Source: Bolinopsis microptera
Lineage: Eukaryota; Ctenophora; Tentaculata; Lobata; Bolinopsidae
NCBI RefSeq assembly: GCF_026151205.1
Contig: NC_087073.1
Span: 186,001 to 250,000 of the forward strand
Length of the DNA stretch: 64,000 bases
Direction of reading: 5' to 3'
This document shows positions 36,136 through 46,689 of this stretch, piece after piece; positions within the stretch are counted from its first letter, which is position 1; each line of letters starts with the position of its first letter. Both the position numbers and the translations under genes were made by a program. The notes under the pieces are model-generated. The model was not told the DNA's origin. It saw nothing but the letters and a program-made list of their open reading frames with translations, and did not search any database.

Positions 36136-36562
36136 GTCAGTAACTGTCGACAGTGAGGAAAGGGTTCCTCCCAAGTTTCCTTTGACGTTCTGGAATCACT
36201 ATTCCAAGACGTTGGAGGATCCGGAGTTTCCCCGGACCTCTAACATGGGCGAGGGTTTTGCTGCAGGGTTTTTTTATTGCCAAATACTTTGACCATGAGA
36301 TTGATATTGATATGTATTCTGTATGTAATTATTATGTTGAGTTTGAACTATCATTATCTTGAACAAAATTAGTGCAGAAATATATACTGCACAGCTGTGA
36401 AATCAGTGGAGACCTGATTTAAAGTATCTCCAGAGGTTCCCATGGTTGTCCGGGATATGTAATGATTGGTTCCTAGTTGTCGGAGCTGATTGGATTTACC
36501 AAGCTTGCATGTTAATTAGTTAACTAGGTAAAATTGACAAGTTCCCAGTTGTCCGTCAGCCA
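36136..36562. mobile_element. 427-bp insertion in unit B, unclassified
   Basis: Unit A reads 'ctaccttggtacaaatgcc'. In B the same flanks are separated by 427 bases starting gtcagtaactgtcgacagtg and ending cccagttgtccgtcagcca. I see no clear inverted ends or TSD. It could equally be a deletion in A. Confidence 0.45.
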
Positions 36563-37439
36563 TACAAATGCCTTCTTCACAACTATTCAATATTATAATT
36601 ACTATATTGTATTGGTGATGAGCAGAACAAATAAATTTATTCTGTGGCGTCATATTTCTAAATGACTCAGTCGCAGTGCCTGAACCTTAATATGGGGCCT
36701 GACTGTGGCCTCAATGTCGCTATGATATTTTGAGCCCAAGCGTTCTCGAAACTCTTTGAACCAAGCAGGATAATGATATCTTAAAAGTCAGTCAGCGAGT
36801 TCGGATGGTATAATCTTGAACCATATTGTTCTGATATCATTCCTTAGAACTTGAGTATCAGTAATTACTATAAGAGTAATTAATCATCATCCAAATAAGA
36901 CAGCAGCGTTTTTGAGCTTTTTATTTTATTTCAAAAGCATTCCAAGTAATTTATATAAGCGCATAGGCATTACATAGCCATATTGATATATTTATTCTGA
37001 ATACATTGTAAAAGATTTGATCTCTATTCAGAATTCATGAAGTTTGAAGGAAATTACTGCAATGCGCGCAATTAGGGAGTGTGCTTTCAGTGGAGATATA
37101 TTTATAACCTGCGCCTATGGAATGATTTGATAGCACTTCTTCTTTTGATTGGTCGGCGTCGACTGTAAGCCTTCCTTGCGGTGGCTTTCACAACGCGTCC
37201 CCATTCTCCAACTCCTGCTGCTAGAGAGAGAGACTCCCAAGTTATATACCATAATCATATTATACATAGATATCGACAACAGACTCCGAGAGTCTTGAAG
37301 TTCTGTTACCACCGCCCCTGGTGCAACCCCTTACGGGTTAACGATGAGGAGACAGGGACTTCCAGGGACGGTCATGGCCTGCTACATGCAACTCGTAGGA
37401 GTATGCAATGTTCCTGTAACGTCACTGTAGACCACTCTT

Positions 37440-38300
37440 CTGTCGTTGTTTTGAGTGTCCGATCCAAAAACCAAATCCTAGGGTACACGAGACGTGGAAG
37501 CCTGTGAGCGTGTTAGAGTCTGTTAAGTGTTAGAGTCCTAGGGCTACACGAGACGTCGTAGCCTGTGAGCGTGTTAAATCCTAGGGTTACACGAGACATG
37601 GTAGCCTGTGAGCGTGTAGACCGCTCCTCTATCGTTGTTTTGAGTGTCCGATCCAAAACCAATTCCTAGGGTACACAAGACGTGGAAGCCTGTGAGCGTG
37701 TTAGAGTCTGTTAAGTGTTAGAGTCCTAGGGTTACACGAGACGTGGAAGCCTGTGAGCGTGTTAAATCCTAAGGTTACACGAGACTTGGTAGCCTGTGAG
37801 CGTGTTAAATCCTGGGGTTACACGAGACGTGGTAGTCTGTGAGCGTGTAGACCGCTCCTCTATCGTTGTTTTGAGTGTCCGATCCAAAACAAAATCCTAG
37901 GGTACACGAGGCGTGGTAGCCTGTAAACGTGTAAAATCCTGGGGTTACACGAGACATGGTAGCCTGTGAGCGTGTAGACTGTAGACCGCTTCTCTATCGT
38001 TGTTTGAGTGTCCGATCCAAAACCAAATCCTAGGGTACACGAGACGTGGAAGCCTGTGAGCGTGTTAGAGTCTGTTAAGTGAGTCCTAGGGTTACACGAG
38101 ACGTGGTAGTCTGTGAGCGTGCTAAATCCTGGGGTTACACGAGACATGGTAGCCTGTGAACGTGTCAAATCCTGGGGTTACACGAAACATGGTAGCCTGT
38201 GAGCGTGTAGACCGCTCCTCTATCGTTGTTTTCAGTGTCCGATCCAAAACCAAATCCTGGGGTTACACGTCATGTGGGGGCCTGTGAGCGTGTTAGTTTC
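37440..38300. repeat. Nested tandem repeat (43-bp unit in a larger unit)
   Basis: The basic unit contains tcctagggttacacgagacg followed by tggtagcctgtgagcgtgtt. Groups of these are separated by 'ctctatcgttgttttgagtg' and 'tccgatccaaaacc' blocks, giving a higher-order unit of roughly 140-230 bp repeated about five times. Unit A's equivalent is lost in the C-depleted tract. Confidence 0.85.
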
Positions 38301-39098
38301 CTGCGGAAGGTGTTATTTGCCTGTGGGAAAAGCGGTTATGCTGCGGTTCTAAGGTTAGTAGAGGCTATTAGAGCCTTTCCTTGTTGTAGAGATGGCTAGT
38401 CCCTTCCTTTACATAGGTTAGAAACACCCATGCACCTCCCGTTCGAGCCACCCACCCCACACCGCGTGGAGGTTCGGTGAGGTTTTTCGTGATAGCACTT
38501 AATGCGACACGTGCATTTTTTTGGAAATCGCGCGCGCATACAATCGGACAATTTAGTTGCGTTCTGTTCTCTTTGCTTTCGTTGAAAGTTTTAATCACCA
38601 GTCATCAGTCATGCGCAACGTTGAGCCGCGATCTATGATCTACGTTGTATTTTTTTTCAGTGTACAATTGCGAATTAATTTTATCGGTTTTATAGGATGG
38701 ATACGTTTTCCGGACAAATGTTTTGCTATTCTCAGAACCCAGTTTCATGTTCTGCACTTAATAGTTTACAAAATTAAACTCTATTTTCTGCTATTATAAC
38801 TGTAAACGAATTATATCAATAGTCAATAGTTTATTAGGCAGACTAGTGGTCCCGTTTTTACTTTTTGACATTCTTCATATTTTGGGGTAATTTTGTTGTT
38901 TCCAAACCACGAATGAAAAATATGATTACTATGTTCATTCTGGCGCATTACCATTATTGTATAAAACATTTCGATACAAAAACACTGTAATATTTAGCAA
39001 TAAATCAAAAAGGAAACACAATTAAATAATAGTAATACTTTGGTTAGTGGGTGAAATTATCTGCAAGTCATAATTACTAGCTTAATATACTTGTACAA
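38301..39098. other. Unit B spacer, no gene seen
   Basis: AT-rich except for a short CG-rich patch (tcgcgcgcgc, about 38527). No recognisable features. Confidence 0.4.
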
Positions 39099-39178
39099 AT
39101 GTCGCCTCAGTGGCGTAATTGGTTGATAGTCTTGGCCCTTTAACCCGGAGGTTGCGAGTTCGAATCCCAGTTGGGTCA
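39099..39178 (+). tRNA. tRNA-like sequence (pseudo-tRNA or SINE head)
   Basis: An A-box match (TGGCGTAATTGG, from about 39109) and a B-box match (GAGTTCGAATCC, about 39155) lie at tRNA-like spacing, with an anticodon-loop-like CCCTTTAACC between them. The acceptor ends (GTCGCCT against TTGGGTC) and the T-stem do not pair properly, so a functional tRNA is unlikely. A tRNA-derived SINE or tRNA pseudogene is the better reading. Confidence 0.45.
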
Positions 39179-39302
39179 AAATTTCGAAAATCGTCAATTA
39201 TTTCATATGAAATCAATAGCCACACATTAAAGGCTTGTGTATACATGTTTCTGAAAAATAGAACTAGTCACCCACCAACGTTATTACACAGTAATATAAA
39301 AT

Positions 39303-41519
39303 TTAATGCCATATAATACGAGCAAAGCTACTCAGTTTACGTAACAAAGGTAACATGTGAGGTGCATCGTCTAATGTTTCACCCTCCCCTGGGAATATAA
39401 CAACAGAGCAGTAAACACGTGCTCTGGATAACGTTAAGTAAAGTGTAGTCAGGTCCTCCACCTCCACACTGTACCTCCTCACTGTGTACAGTACTATTAC
39501 AGCTGGCCACTGAGCAGAATAACTAGCCCCACCGTTACACACTGCAATCTTACTATCAGTGTTAACACATCTCATATCAACACTGTCCTTAACTAGTGAC
39601 CTTACACTACTAGTGACATCAGTAACTATACCTATATCAGAATAATTTAATCCATCCGTAGCACACAATATATCTAATTCATTATTAAATACATGCATAA
39701 TACTAGTAACATTGTAATCATTAAACACATGCATGACAGGTAATGTACCGTGTATGAAGTGTCCTTGTAATTGTGTAGGTAAAATCATATCTAATACATC
39801 AGGTATTTCTGAATATAATTCTCTTAATTGTTCTCGTATTACACGTAGGATGTCAGATAAATCACATGTATTTCTAAGGCTCATTGATAAACGTACCAAC
39901 TGAGTGGATGATAGTTTGAAAGTTATCATTCTTAGTTTGTCAATTAAGTCCTGTTTACTAAAACTCCAATAACCCTGTGCCATGTCACATGCAACCCTGA
40001 CAGAGTACTTTAATAATAACAACTTGTCCATCAGCACACTACACTCCTCAGTTTCACTGTAATATAATAACTCCTGTATATCATCAATAAATATGTGACA
40101 GTTGGTCACAGCACTGATTGTATCTGTTAAGTTCTGTATATCCCCACTTGTTATCTCTACAATGATAACTTTACACTCACTCTCTGATATTAGAGTAACT
40201 AGTTCTGTGACAGTGAGGTCAGACATGCTGGTCTCTTGATATCCTACACTTGCTTTTTCTAATGCACGCTGATAAAGCTGACAGTTATTACCTTCACCGC
40301 CGAATTTGAATAACACAACTTTATTGTCCTCATTAAGTTGTACAAGTTTGATTATTCGACCGCAAAGTATCACACTTTTCCCCGCTCCAGCGGGTCCATT
40401 AATCCACAACAGATTCTCGCTTGATTCGAACGCTTTACATTGTTCTACTGTCAGGTTCTCCACCTCAACGAAGTTTCTGATAACATCAGGAGCTGTTACA
40501 ACTCCAGGATTCGGTACACGATTCTTCCCTTTTTTTGGTAAAAATGTAAATTTTCCTGATCTGAGCCGTTCATCAATGTTTAATATGCAGTTTGCTAAAC
40601 TACATTTCGATTGATCGCAGTTTTTATCGGTAGCCCAGATAGCGAGTAACATATTTCTAACTTTCTGAAAGGCATCATGATTAATTCTTGTATCTTGAGC
40701 TATTGTTGCGTTGTTATTCCACCAAAAACCAAAATTTGATAAGTCCTCGTCTGATGAGATGTCAAAACCGAGAGAAATAATTTTGCTCTTCTTCAGGGCT
40801 GGTTCCTCTGATGTTCCTGCAGTTATGGGTTCCCTATTATTGTTATCGTTGATCTTGTTACCATCGACAATGTCCTCATGAAATATCACAGTTGATAATT
40901 CTGAATCGCTTAGCTGAAGTTTTGTATCTTCACTAGCCTGGAACTGTCCTTTAAATTGATTACTGAAATTAGGATACGCAGTGAACTGCCGGATAGTTAT
41001 GTCCTTGTCTATACATTGAATCAGAGATTCTATCTTCTTTCTCTGGTCAACCGATTTTGTGAACGTACCAGATAATGCTCGGAAATGATTTTCCTTGTCA
41101 ACCGCAACATCATCGATTTCAATGTGCGACATGTTCTTAACTTCGATTATAACAATGGAGCCTGGACATAAAATTAAAAAATCACATTCCCCTTCCTTAT
41201 TCGACGAGTTCTTGCACCCTTTGCACGTCTTTTTGTCCCGCAAATGACTCTGATCACACAAACAATATTGGTGGTGCGTGAATTCAAAGTTATGAAGAAC
41301 GACGATCATACCGTCCGGTAATTTCTCCAATGCCCTATACACCATAACTTCGGCCTCATAATCAGACTGACGTTTTCGTTGGTCTCTGAAACCACTACTT
41401 TCCGGGTACCTGTCTATATACGTCTGATCTGGAGCTCTTGGCAGCATAGTGGGTCGTTTGTCATCAGAGGTGCAGAACTTGAGGAATATTTCTTGTCCGT
41501 TCTTTAAATAGTTGTCCAT
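39303..41519 (-). CDS. NERD-domain nuclease fused to SF1 helicase-like ATPase (full-length copy)
   Basis: An intronless 738-residue frame from ATG at 41519 to a stop at 39303. Residues ~52-165 form a NERD (nuclease-related) domain: YEAE near 54-57, then D113 in GECDF and E126-V-K128 in IIEVKN, the PD-(D/E)XK pattern. A cysteine cluster, C86-x-C88 and C99-x2-C102 with nearby histidines, sits inside the NERD domain and may bind zinc (inference). Residues 205-265 are a polar linker with a basic LKKSK patch. The helicase/ATPase part has Walker A GPAGAGKS (375-382), Walker B IFIDDIQ (476-482), a motif III-like CDMAQG (511-516), a motif IV-like LSMSLRN and a motif VI-like LYLTLSRARVY (693-703). Known NERD proteins are predicted nucleases, and SF1 partners suggest DNA or RNA processing. 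The biological role here is unknown. A shortened copy lies at 12865-14826. Confidence 0.85.
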   Translation of the reverse strand: MDNYLKNGQEIFLKFCTSDDKRPTMLPRAPDQTYIDRYPESSGFRDQRKRQSDYEAEVMVYRALEKLPDGMIVVLHNFEFTHHQYCLCDQSHLRDKKTCKGCKNSSNKEGECDFLILCPGSIVIIEVKNMSHIEIDDVAVDKENHFRALSGTFTKSVDQRKKIESLIQCIDKDITIRQFTAYPNFSNQFKGQFQASEDTKLQLSDSELSTVIFHEDIVDGNKINDNNNREPITAGTSEEPALKKSKIISLGFDISSDEDLSNFGFWWNNNATIAQDTRINHDAFQKVRNMLLAIWATDKNCDQSKCSLANCILNIDERLRSGKFTFLPKKGKNRVPNPGVVTAPDVIRNFVEVENLTVEQCKAFESSENLLWINGPAGAGKSVILCGRIIKLVQLNEDNKVVLFKFGGEGNNCQLYQRALEKASVGYQETSMSDLTVTELVTLISESECKVIIVEITSGDIQNLTDTISAVTNCHIFIDDIQELLYYSETEECSVLMDKLLLLKYSVRVACDMAQGYWSFSKQDLIDKLRMITFKLSSTQLVRLSMSLRNTCDLSDILRVIREQLRELYSEIPDVLDMILPTQLQGHFIHGTLPVMHVFNDYNVTSIMHVFNNELDILCATDGLNYSDIGIVTDVTSSVRSLVKDSVDMRCVNTDSKIAVCNGGASYSAQWPAVIVLYTVRRYSVEVEDLTTLYLTLSRARVYCSVVIFPGEGETLDDAPHMLPLLRKLSSFARIIWH

Positions 41520-42837
41520 TGTTCAGTAAATCAAGATATTCTGAGATAAATGAAACTGTTATAAGTTTAAAGCTATTTATAGCTTTAAAAAGTATAAGTA
41601 GTAATCATAATTTGTAAATGAGATGAGGCACCGCAGGTGTTCAGGATAAAGTACGAGTTTGATTAAGGGGAGTTGTGAGAGGTCGAGTATTACGTACATA
41701 TTATTACCTTAATATTGAAGATAAATGTTGATCTTTAGTAGGAAAATATCGGAAACGCAGCTTAATCTCTGACCGGACTCTGGTACCTAAAATATAATAT
41801 CCTGTCAATTATTGCGAGCAATGTAGTTCATTTTTTGATAAGATTGGACTACTGATGTGTGGGCTGGAATATTTTAAATTATTGTTTAGGATGGAGAATG
41901 AGGAGCCGTATAATAGGGATGACTATTAGTCTAGATTAAAGACTTATATTGGAATATCAACTTCAAGATCTTGTAAAACAGTCAAGTGTTAGTAAACATA
42001 CATATTCTTACCTTGATATCCCGAGATCGAGGTTGTTCTATTTCTAATTTAGAAAGAAATTGGAATACGCTGCTTGATCGCTTAACTGATTCTGGTACCT
42101 AAAATATAACATCTTGTTACTCACTGAGCACTGATACGAGCACTGATATGAGCAGGTTAATCATTTTGTGATTGAATATCATGCAATACAAATACAAAAT
42201 ATGAGAATAACTCGTATAATAGAATTTTGAAAATAATACAGAGAGGCTTTAAAAATGCCAACGATGATAAAGAGTTGTAAATCAAAGAATTAACCTGAAG
42301 TGTGCACTAGGTTCCTCTCGAGAGTTAGCAGTGATTACACAGTTAGGAAGTAGATTGAATATCTCAGTACTGAAGCGTGTCTCCAAACAATATATTCTGT
42401 TTTCAACACTGCTGCCTGTAAATGTATGCGAACATAATGATCAGCCATTAAGTGTACATCTAATTAAAAGGAGATCGATTCTAATTTTATACATATATTA
42501 TTATTATATCGCCCGATGGTATAGCGGGCTCCCGCTATATCAGCGGGCTGTAACAGCGGGATATATCAGGTCTTCTAACTCGCGGGCTGCAAGGGCCTGC
42601 TGGTGCAAATATAGCCCGCTGGTGGATATACTATACATATTGCATGACGTTTTAACTCAGAATTTGACTCAACATATTTGATAACACCTACCAAATTAAT
42701 ATCGACGCTGCGGATAATTAAGTTGGTAAATCAGAGGAACACAATGAAAAAACGAGGGTTTACAAACTAGAGAGAACAGAGGGTTGATCACACGACATTA
42801 TTAGATTATAGATGTAGAGTAATGTAATGAAATGGAT
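41520..42837. other. Region upstream of the NERD-helicase gene (unit B)
   Basis: Non-coding. Conserved with unit A, including the ~100-bp direct repeat around 'ctgactggactctggtacc'-like cores (about 41765 and 42080). A B-specific segment (about 42195-42530) interrupts 'atgcaatacaaat'. Short inverted GC blocks (tagcgggctcccgcta, about 42522) occur. Confidence 0.4.
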
Positions 42838-42848
42838 GAGTCACCGGT

Positions 42849-42970
42849 CACGTGGTGTCACATGGTGTCACGTGGTACTGTCACATGGTGTCACGTGGTA
42901 CTGTCACGTGGTACTGTCACGTGGTGTCACGTGGTGTCACGTGGTACTGTCACGTGGTGTCACGTGGTGC
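42849..42970. repeat. CACGTG (E-box) array, unit B
   Basis: Nine CACGTG and two CACATG motifs in about 120 bases, in 10-13 base units (gtcacgtggtactgtcacgt). Expanded relative to 15870-15953. Confidence 0.85.
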
Positions 42971-43114
42971 GCTGCAATGAGTTTCAGGATATCATGTTAC
43001 TCTGCAATCTCTGCTAGAATGTGGGTTCTACAAATGGCAGTAGTACTAAAAATTATGTCATCTTTAATCATGTTTTCTCACAACTGATCGTGGCCACGAG
43101 TTTATTATTATCAA

Positions 43115-43558
43115 CTAGTGTAACCCGTGCCTTCGGCCGGGAATTTACTGTCACAGTTGCAATGTAAAAGTATACAACCGCATTATATATTTGATATCAC
43201 GCATAATGCTGTCTTATGAAAGTATGAAATCTCCCTACAGTTAAAACAAAGCGGCCGCAAGAGTGAGCTCTGATATTACGTGGGGCTACACTAATTACGG
43301 TACATGTTATCCTCCTCGTTCTCTCTCCCATCCATTTATGTCACATTTCTGGAACAAAATCATCAATTAAACCACTTACCACCGGCCGATTTTTATAAAA
43401 TTTTCTTATGGGTTTCATCAGAGTTTTGTCGGCACTATACCGAAAAAACCAGTCCCGTAACTATTACCGTTTTTTTGTATAACTGTTCGGAAATTACACA
43501 CAGACACACAGACACACAGACACACAGACACACACACATTCTGGTGTTATTAAGTTGA
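43115..43558. mobile_element. 444-bp insertion in unit B with a simple-repeat tail
   Basis: Unit A is continuous (tattatcaattatgatgaa). In B the same flanks are split by a segment that starts ctagtgtaacccgtgccttc and contains a near-3' (ACACACAG)n microsatellite (about 43495-43542). The tail suggests a SINE or other retroposed sequence, but I see no TSD or tRNA boxes. Confidence 0.5.
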
Positions 43559-43618
43559 TTATGATGAATTGAAATCTTGCGTGAGTCAGATTGTTATGTA
43601 CATCCTGAGCTGAGTTAA

Positions 43619-43788
43619 TGCTGTTAAATCCTGTGTAGATGCTGTGTCAGTAGCTGTATCACGTGTAGCTAATCTGCTGTTAAATCCTGTGTAGATGCTG
43701 TGTCAGTAGCTGTATCACGTGTAGCTAATCTGCTGTTAAATCCTGTGTAGATGCTGTGTCAGTAGCTGTATCACGTGTAGCTTATCTG
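43619..43788. repeat. 56-bp satellite, three copies (unit B)
   Basis: Same unit and position as the ~28-copy array at 16157-17730, each with a CACGTG. Confidence 0.95.
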
Positions 43789-43886
43789 CTGCTGCTCATT
43801 TAATAGATAACGTATTCTACGTCTGATATTACACCTCTTCCAACCGAACCGTCAGTATTATTATTGCGAAACTCACTCCCCTACGT

Positions 43887-44375
43887 CATCACTACAAAGG
43901 TGAAATATTGATATGATACACGTAGGGGCGTACAATCCCTACAAAGGTGAAATATTGATATGAAGAGAAGGGGCGTACAATCCCTACAAAGGTGAAATAT
44001 TGATATGAAAAGAAGGGGCGTACAATCCCTACAAAGGTTAAATATTGATATGATACACGTAGGGGCGTACAATACCTACAAAGGTGAAATATTGATATGA
44101 AGAGAAGGGGCGTACAATCCCTACAAAGGTGAAATATTGATATGAAGAGAAGGGGCGTACAATCCCTACAAAGGTGAAATATTGATATGAAAAGAAGGGG
44201 CGTACAATCACTACAAAGGTGAAATATTGATATGATACACGTAGGGGCGTACAATCCCTACAAAGGTTAAATATTGATATGATACACGTAGGGGCGTACA
44301 ATCCCTACAAAGGTGAAATATTGATATGAAGAGAAGGGGCGTACAATCCCTACAAGGTGAAATATTGATATGAAA
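43887..44375. repeat. 45-bp tandem array of two interleaved subtypes (unit B)
   Basis: About eleven copies of a unit containing ctacaaaggtgaaatattga, joined by either 'tatgaagagaaggggcgtac' or 'tatgatacacgtaggggcgt'. Subtypes occur in a repeating order, indicating block duplication. Unit A keeps one copy. Minus-strand open frames (ISIFHLCRDCTPL repeats) are artefacts. Confidence 0.93.
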
Positions 44376-44573
44376 AGAATTGTGAAATGAGTGCTTTTGC
44401 AGTGCCCAAGATGGCATTAGAGTTTACTTTAAGTTACAATGTTTGCTTATATACAGTGTATAATGTTGTTCTATAATAATACAATGTACATTCATAGTGT
44501 AGCCATTTACTTCGTTGGAAATCTCCAATTTTGGACAAGAATGGTATGGCACCTCCCAACAAATATTATATGT

Positions 44574-46573
44574 TAATTATGCCTCGTTACGTATATCTAC
44601 ATAATGCAAGCGAGATGAATTATGCCTCGTTACGTATATCTACATAATGCAAGCGACATGAATTATGCCTCGTTACGTATATCTACATAATGCAAGCGAG
44701 ATGAATTATGCCTCGTTACGTATATCTACATAATGCAAGCGAGATGAATTATGCCTCGTTACGTATATCTACATAATGCAAGCGAGATGAATTATGCCTC
44801 GTTACGTATATCTACATAATGCAAGCGAGATGAATTATGCCTCGTTACGTATATCTACATAATGCAAGCGAGATGAATTATGCCTCGTTACGTATATCTA
44901 CATAATGCAAGCGAGATGAATTATGCCTCGTTACGTATATCTACAATATAATGCAAGCGAGATGAATTATGCCTCGTTACGTATATCTACATAATGCAAG
45001 CGAGATGAATTATGCCTCGTTACGTATATCTACATAATGCAAGCGAGATGAATTATGCCTCGTTACGTATATCTACATAATGCAAGCGAGATGAATTATG
45101 CCTCGTTACATATATCTACATAATGCAAGCGAGATGAATTATGCCTCGTTACGTATATCTACATAATGCAAGCGAGATGAATTATGCCTCGTTACGTATA
45201 TCTACATAATGCAAGCGAGATGAATTATGCCTCGTTACGTATATCTACATAATGCAAGCGAGATGAATTATGCCTCGTTACGTATATCTACATAATGCAA
45301 GCGAGATGAATTATGCCTCGTTACGTATATCTACATAATGCAAGCGAGATGAATTATGCCTCGTTACGTATATCTACATAATGCAAGCGAGATGAATTAT
45401 GCCTGGTTACGTATATCTACATAATGCAAGCGAGATGAATTATGCCTCGTTACGTATATCTACATAATGCAAGCGAGATGAATTATGCCTCGTTACGTAT
45501 ATCTACATAATGCAAGCGAGATGAATTATGCCTCGTTACGTATATCTACATAATGCAAGCGAGATGAATTATGCCTCGTTACGTATATCTACATAATGCA
45601 AGCGAGATGAATTATGCCTCGTTACGTATATCTACATAATGCAAGCGAGATGAATTACGCCTCGTTACGTATATCTACATTATGCAAGCGAGATGAATTA
45701 CGCCTCGTTACGTATATCTACATTATGCAAGCGAGATGAATTATGCCTCGTTACGTATATCTACATAATGCAAGCGAGATGAATTATGCCTCGTTACATA
45801 TATCTACATAATGCAAGCGAGATGAATTATGCCTCGTTACGTATATCTACATAATGCAAGCGAGATGAATTATGCCTCGTTACGTATATCTACATAATGC
45901 AAGCGAGATGAATTATGCCTCGTTACGTATATCTACATAATGCAAGCGAGATGAATTACGCCTCGTTACGTATATCTACATTATGCAAGCGAGATGAATT
46001 ATGCCTCGTTACGTATATCTACATAATGCAAGCGAGATGAATTATGCCTCGTTACATATATCTACATAATGCAAGCGAGATGAATTATGCCTCGTTACGT
46101 ATATCTACATAATGCAAGCGAGATGAATTATGCCTCGTTACGTATATCTACATAATGCAAGCGAGATGAATTATGCCTCGTTACGTATATCTACATAATG
46201 CAAGCGAGATGAATTATGCCTCATTACGTATATCTACATAATGCAAGCGAGATGAATTATGCCTCGTTACGTTTATCTACATAATGCAAGCGAGATGAAT
46301 TATGCCTCGTTACGTATATCTACATAATGCAAGCGAGATGAATTATGCCTGGTTACGTATATCTACATAATGCAAGCGAGATGAATTATGCCTCGTTACG
46401 TATATCTACATAATGCAAGCGAGATGAATTATGCCTCGTTACGTATATCTACATAATGCAAGCGAGATGAATTATGCCTCGTTACGTATATCTACATAAT
46501 GCAAGCGAGATGAATTATGCCTCGTTACGTATATCTACGTAATGCAAGCGAGATGAATTATGCCTCGTTACGT
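44574..46573. repeat. 43-bp satellite, about 46 copies (unit B, left part)
   Basis: Same monomer as 18054-21900 with B-specific variants (ttacgcctcg, cctggttacg, cattatgcaa). Interrupted by the LTR retrotransposon. Confidence 0.97.
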
Positions 46574-46659
46574 TGTTATGATTGTTACTAACGATGTTAC
46601 TTATCTTAGCATGGAGCTTTAGCTCACTCTTATTACAAAGGTAAGAGCAAGTCATTTCA
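46574..46659 (+). repeat. 5' LTR (86 bp)
   Basis: Starts TGTTATGATTGTTACTAACG and ends GAGCAAGTCATTTCA; identical to 53310-53395. It contains no obvious TATA box or poly(A) signal, as expected if these lie outside so short an LTR. Confidence 0.9.
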
Positions 46660-46660
46660 T

Positions 46661-46678
46661 TGGTGACAGAAGTGAATA
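46661..46678 (+). other. Probable primer-binding site
   Basis: TGGTGACAGAAGTGAATA starts one base after the LTR. The TGG beginning is usual for a tRNA 3' CCA complement. The priming tRNA is not identified. Confidence 0.55.
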
Positions 46679-46689
46679 CGAACGACGCT

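Noticed and set aside
43881-44417. Minus-strand frames of ISIFHLCRDCTPL repeats
   Set aside because: Translation of the 45-bp tandem array; they vanish in unit A, where the array is a single copy.
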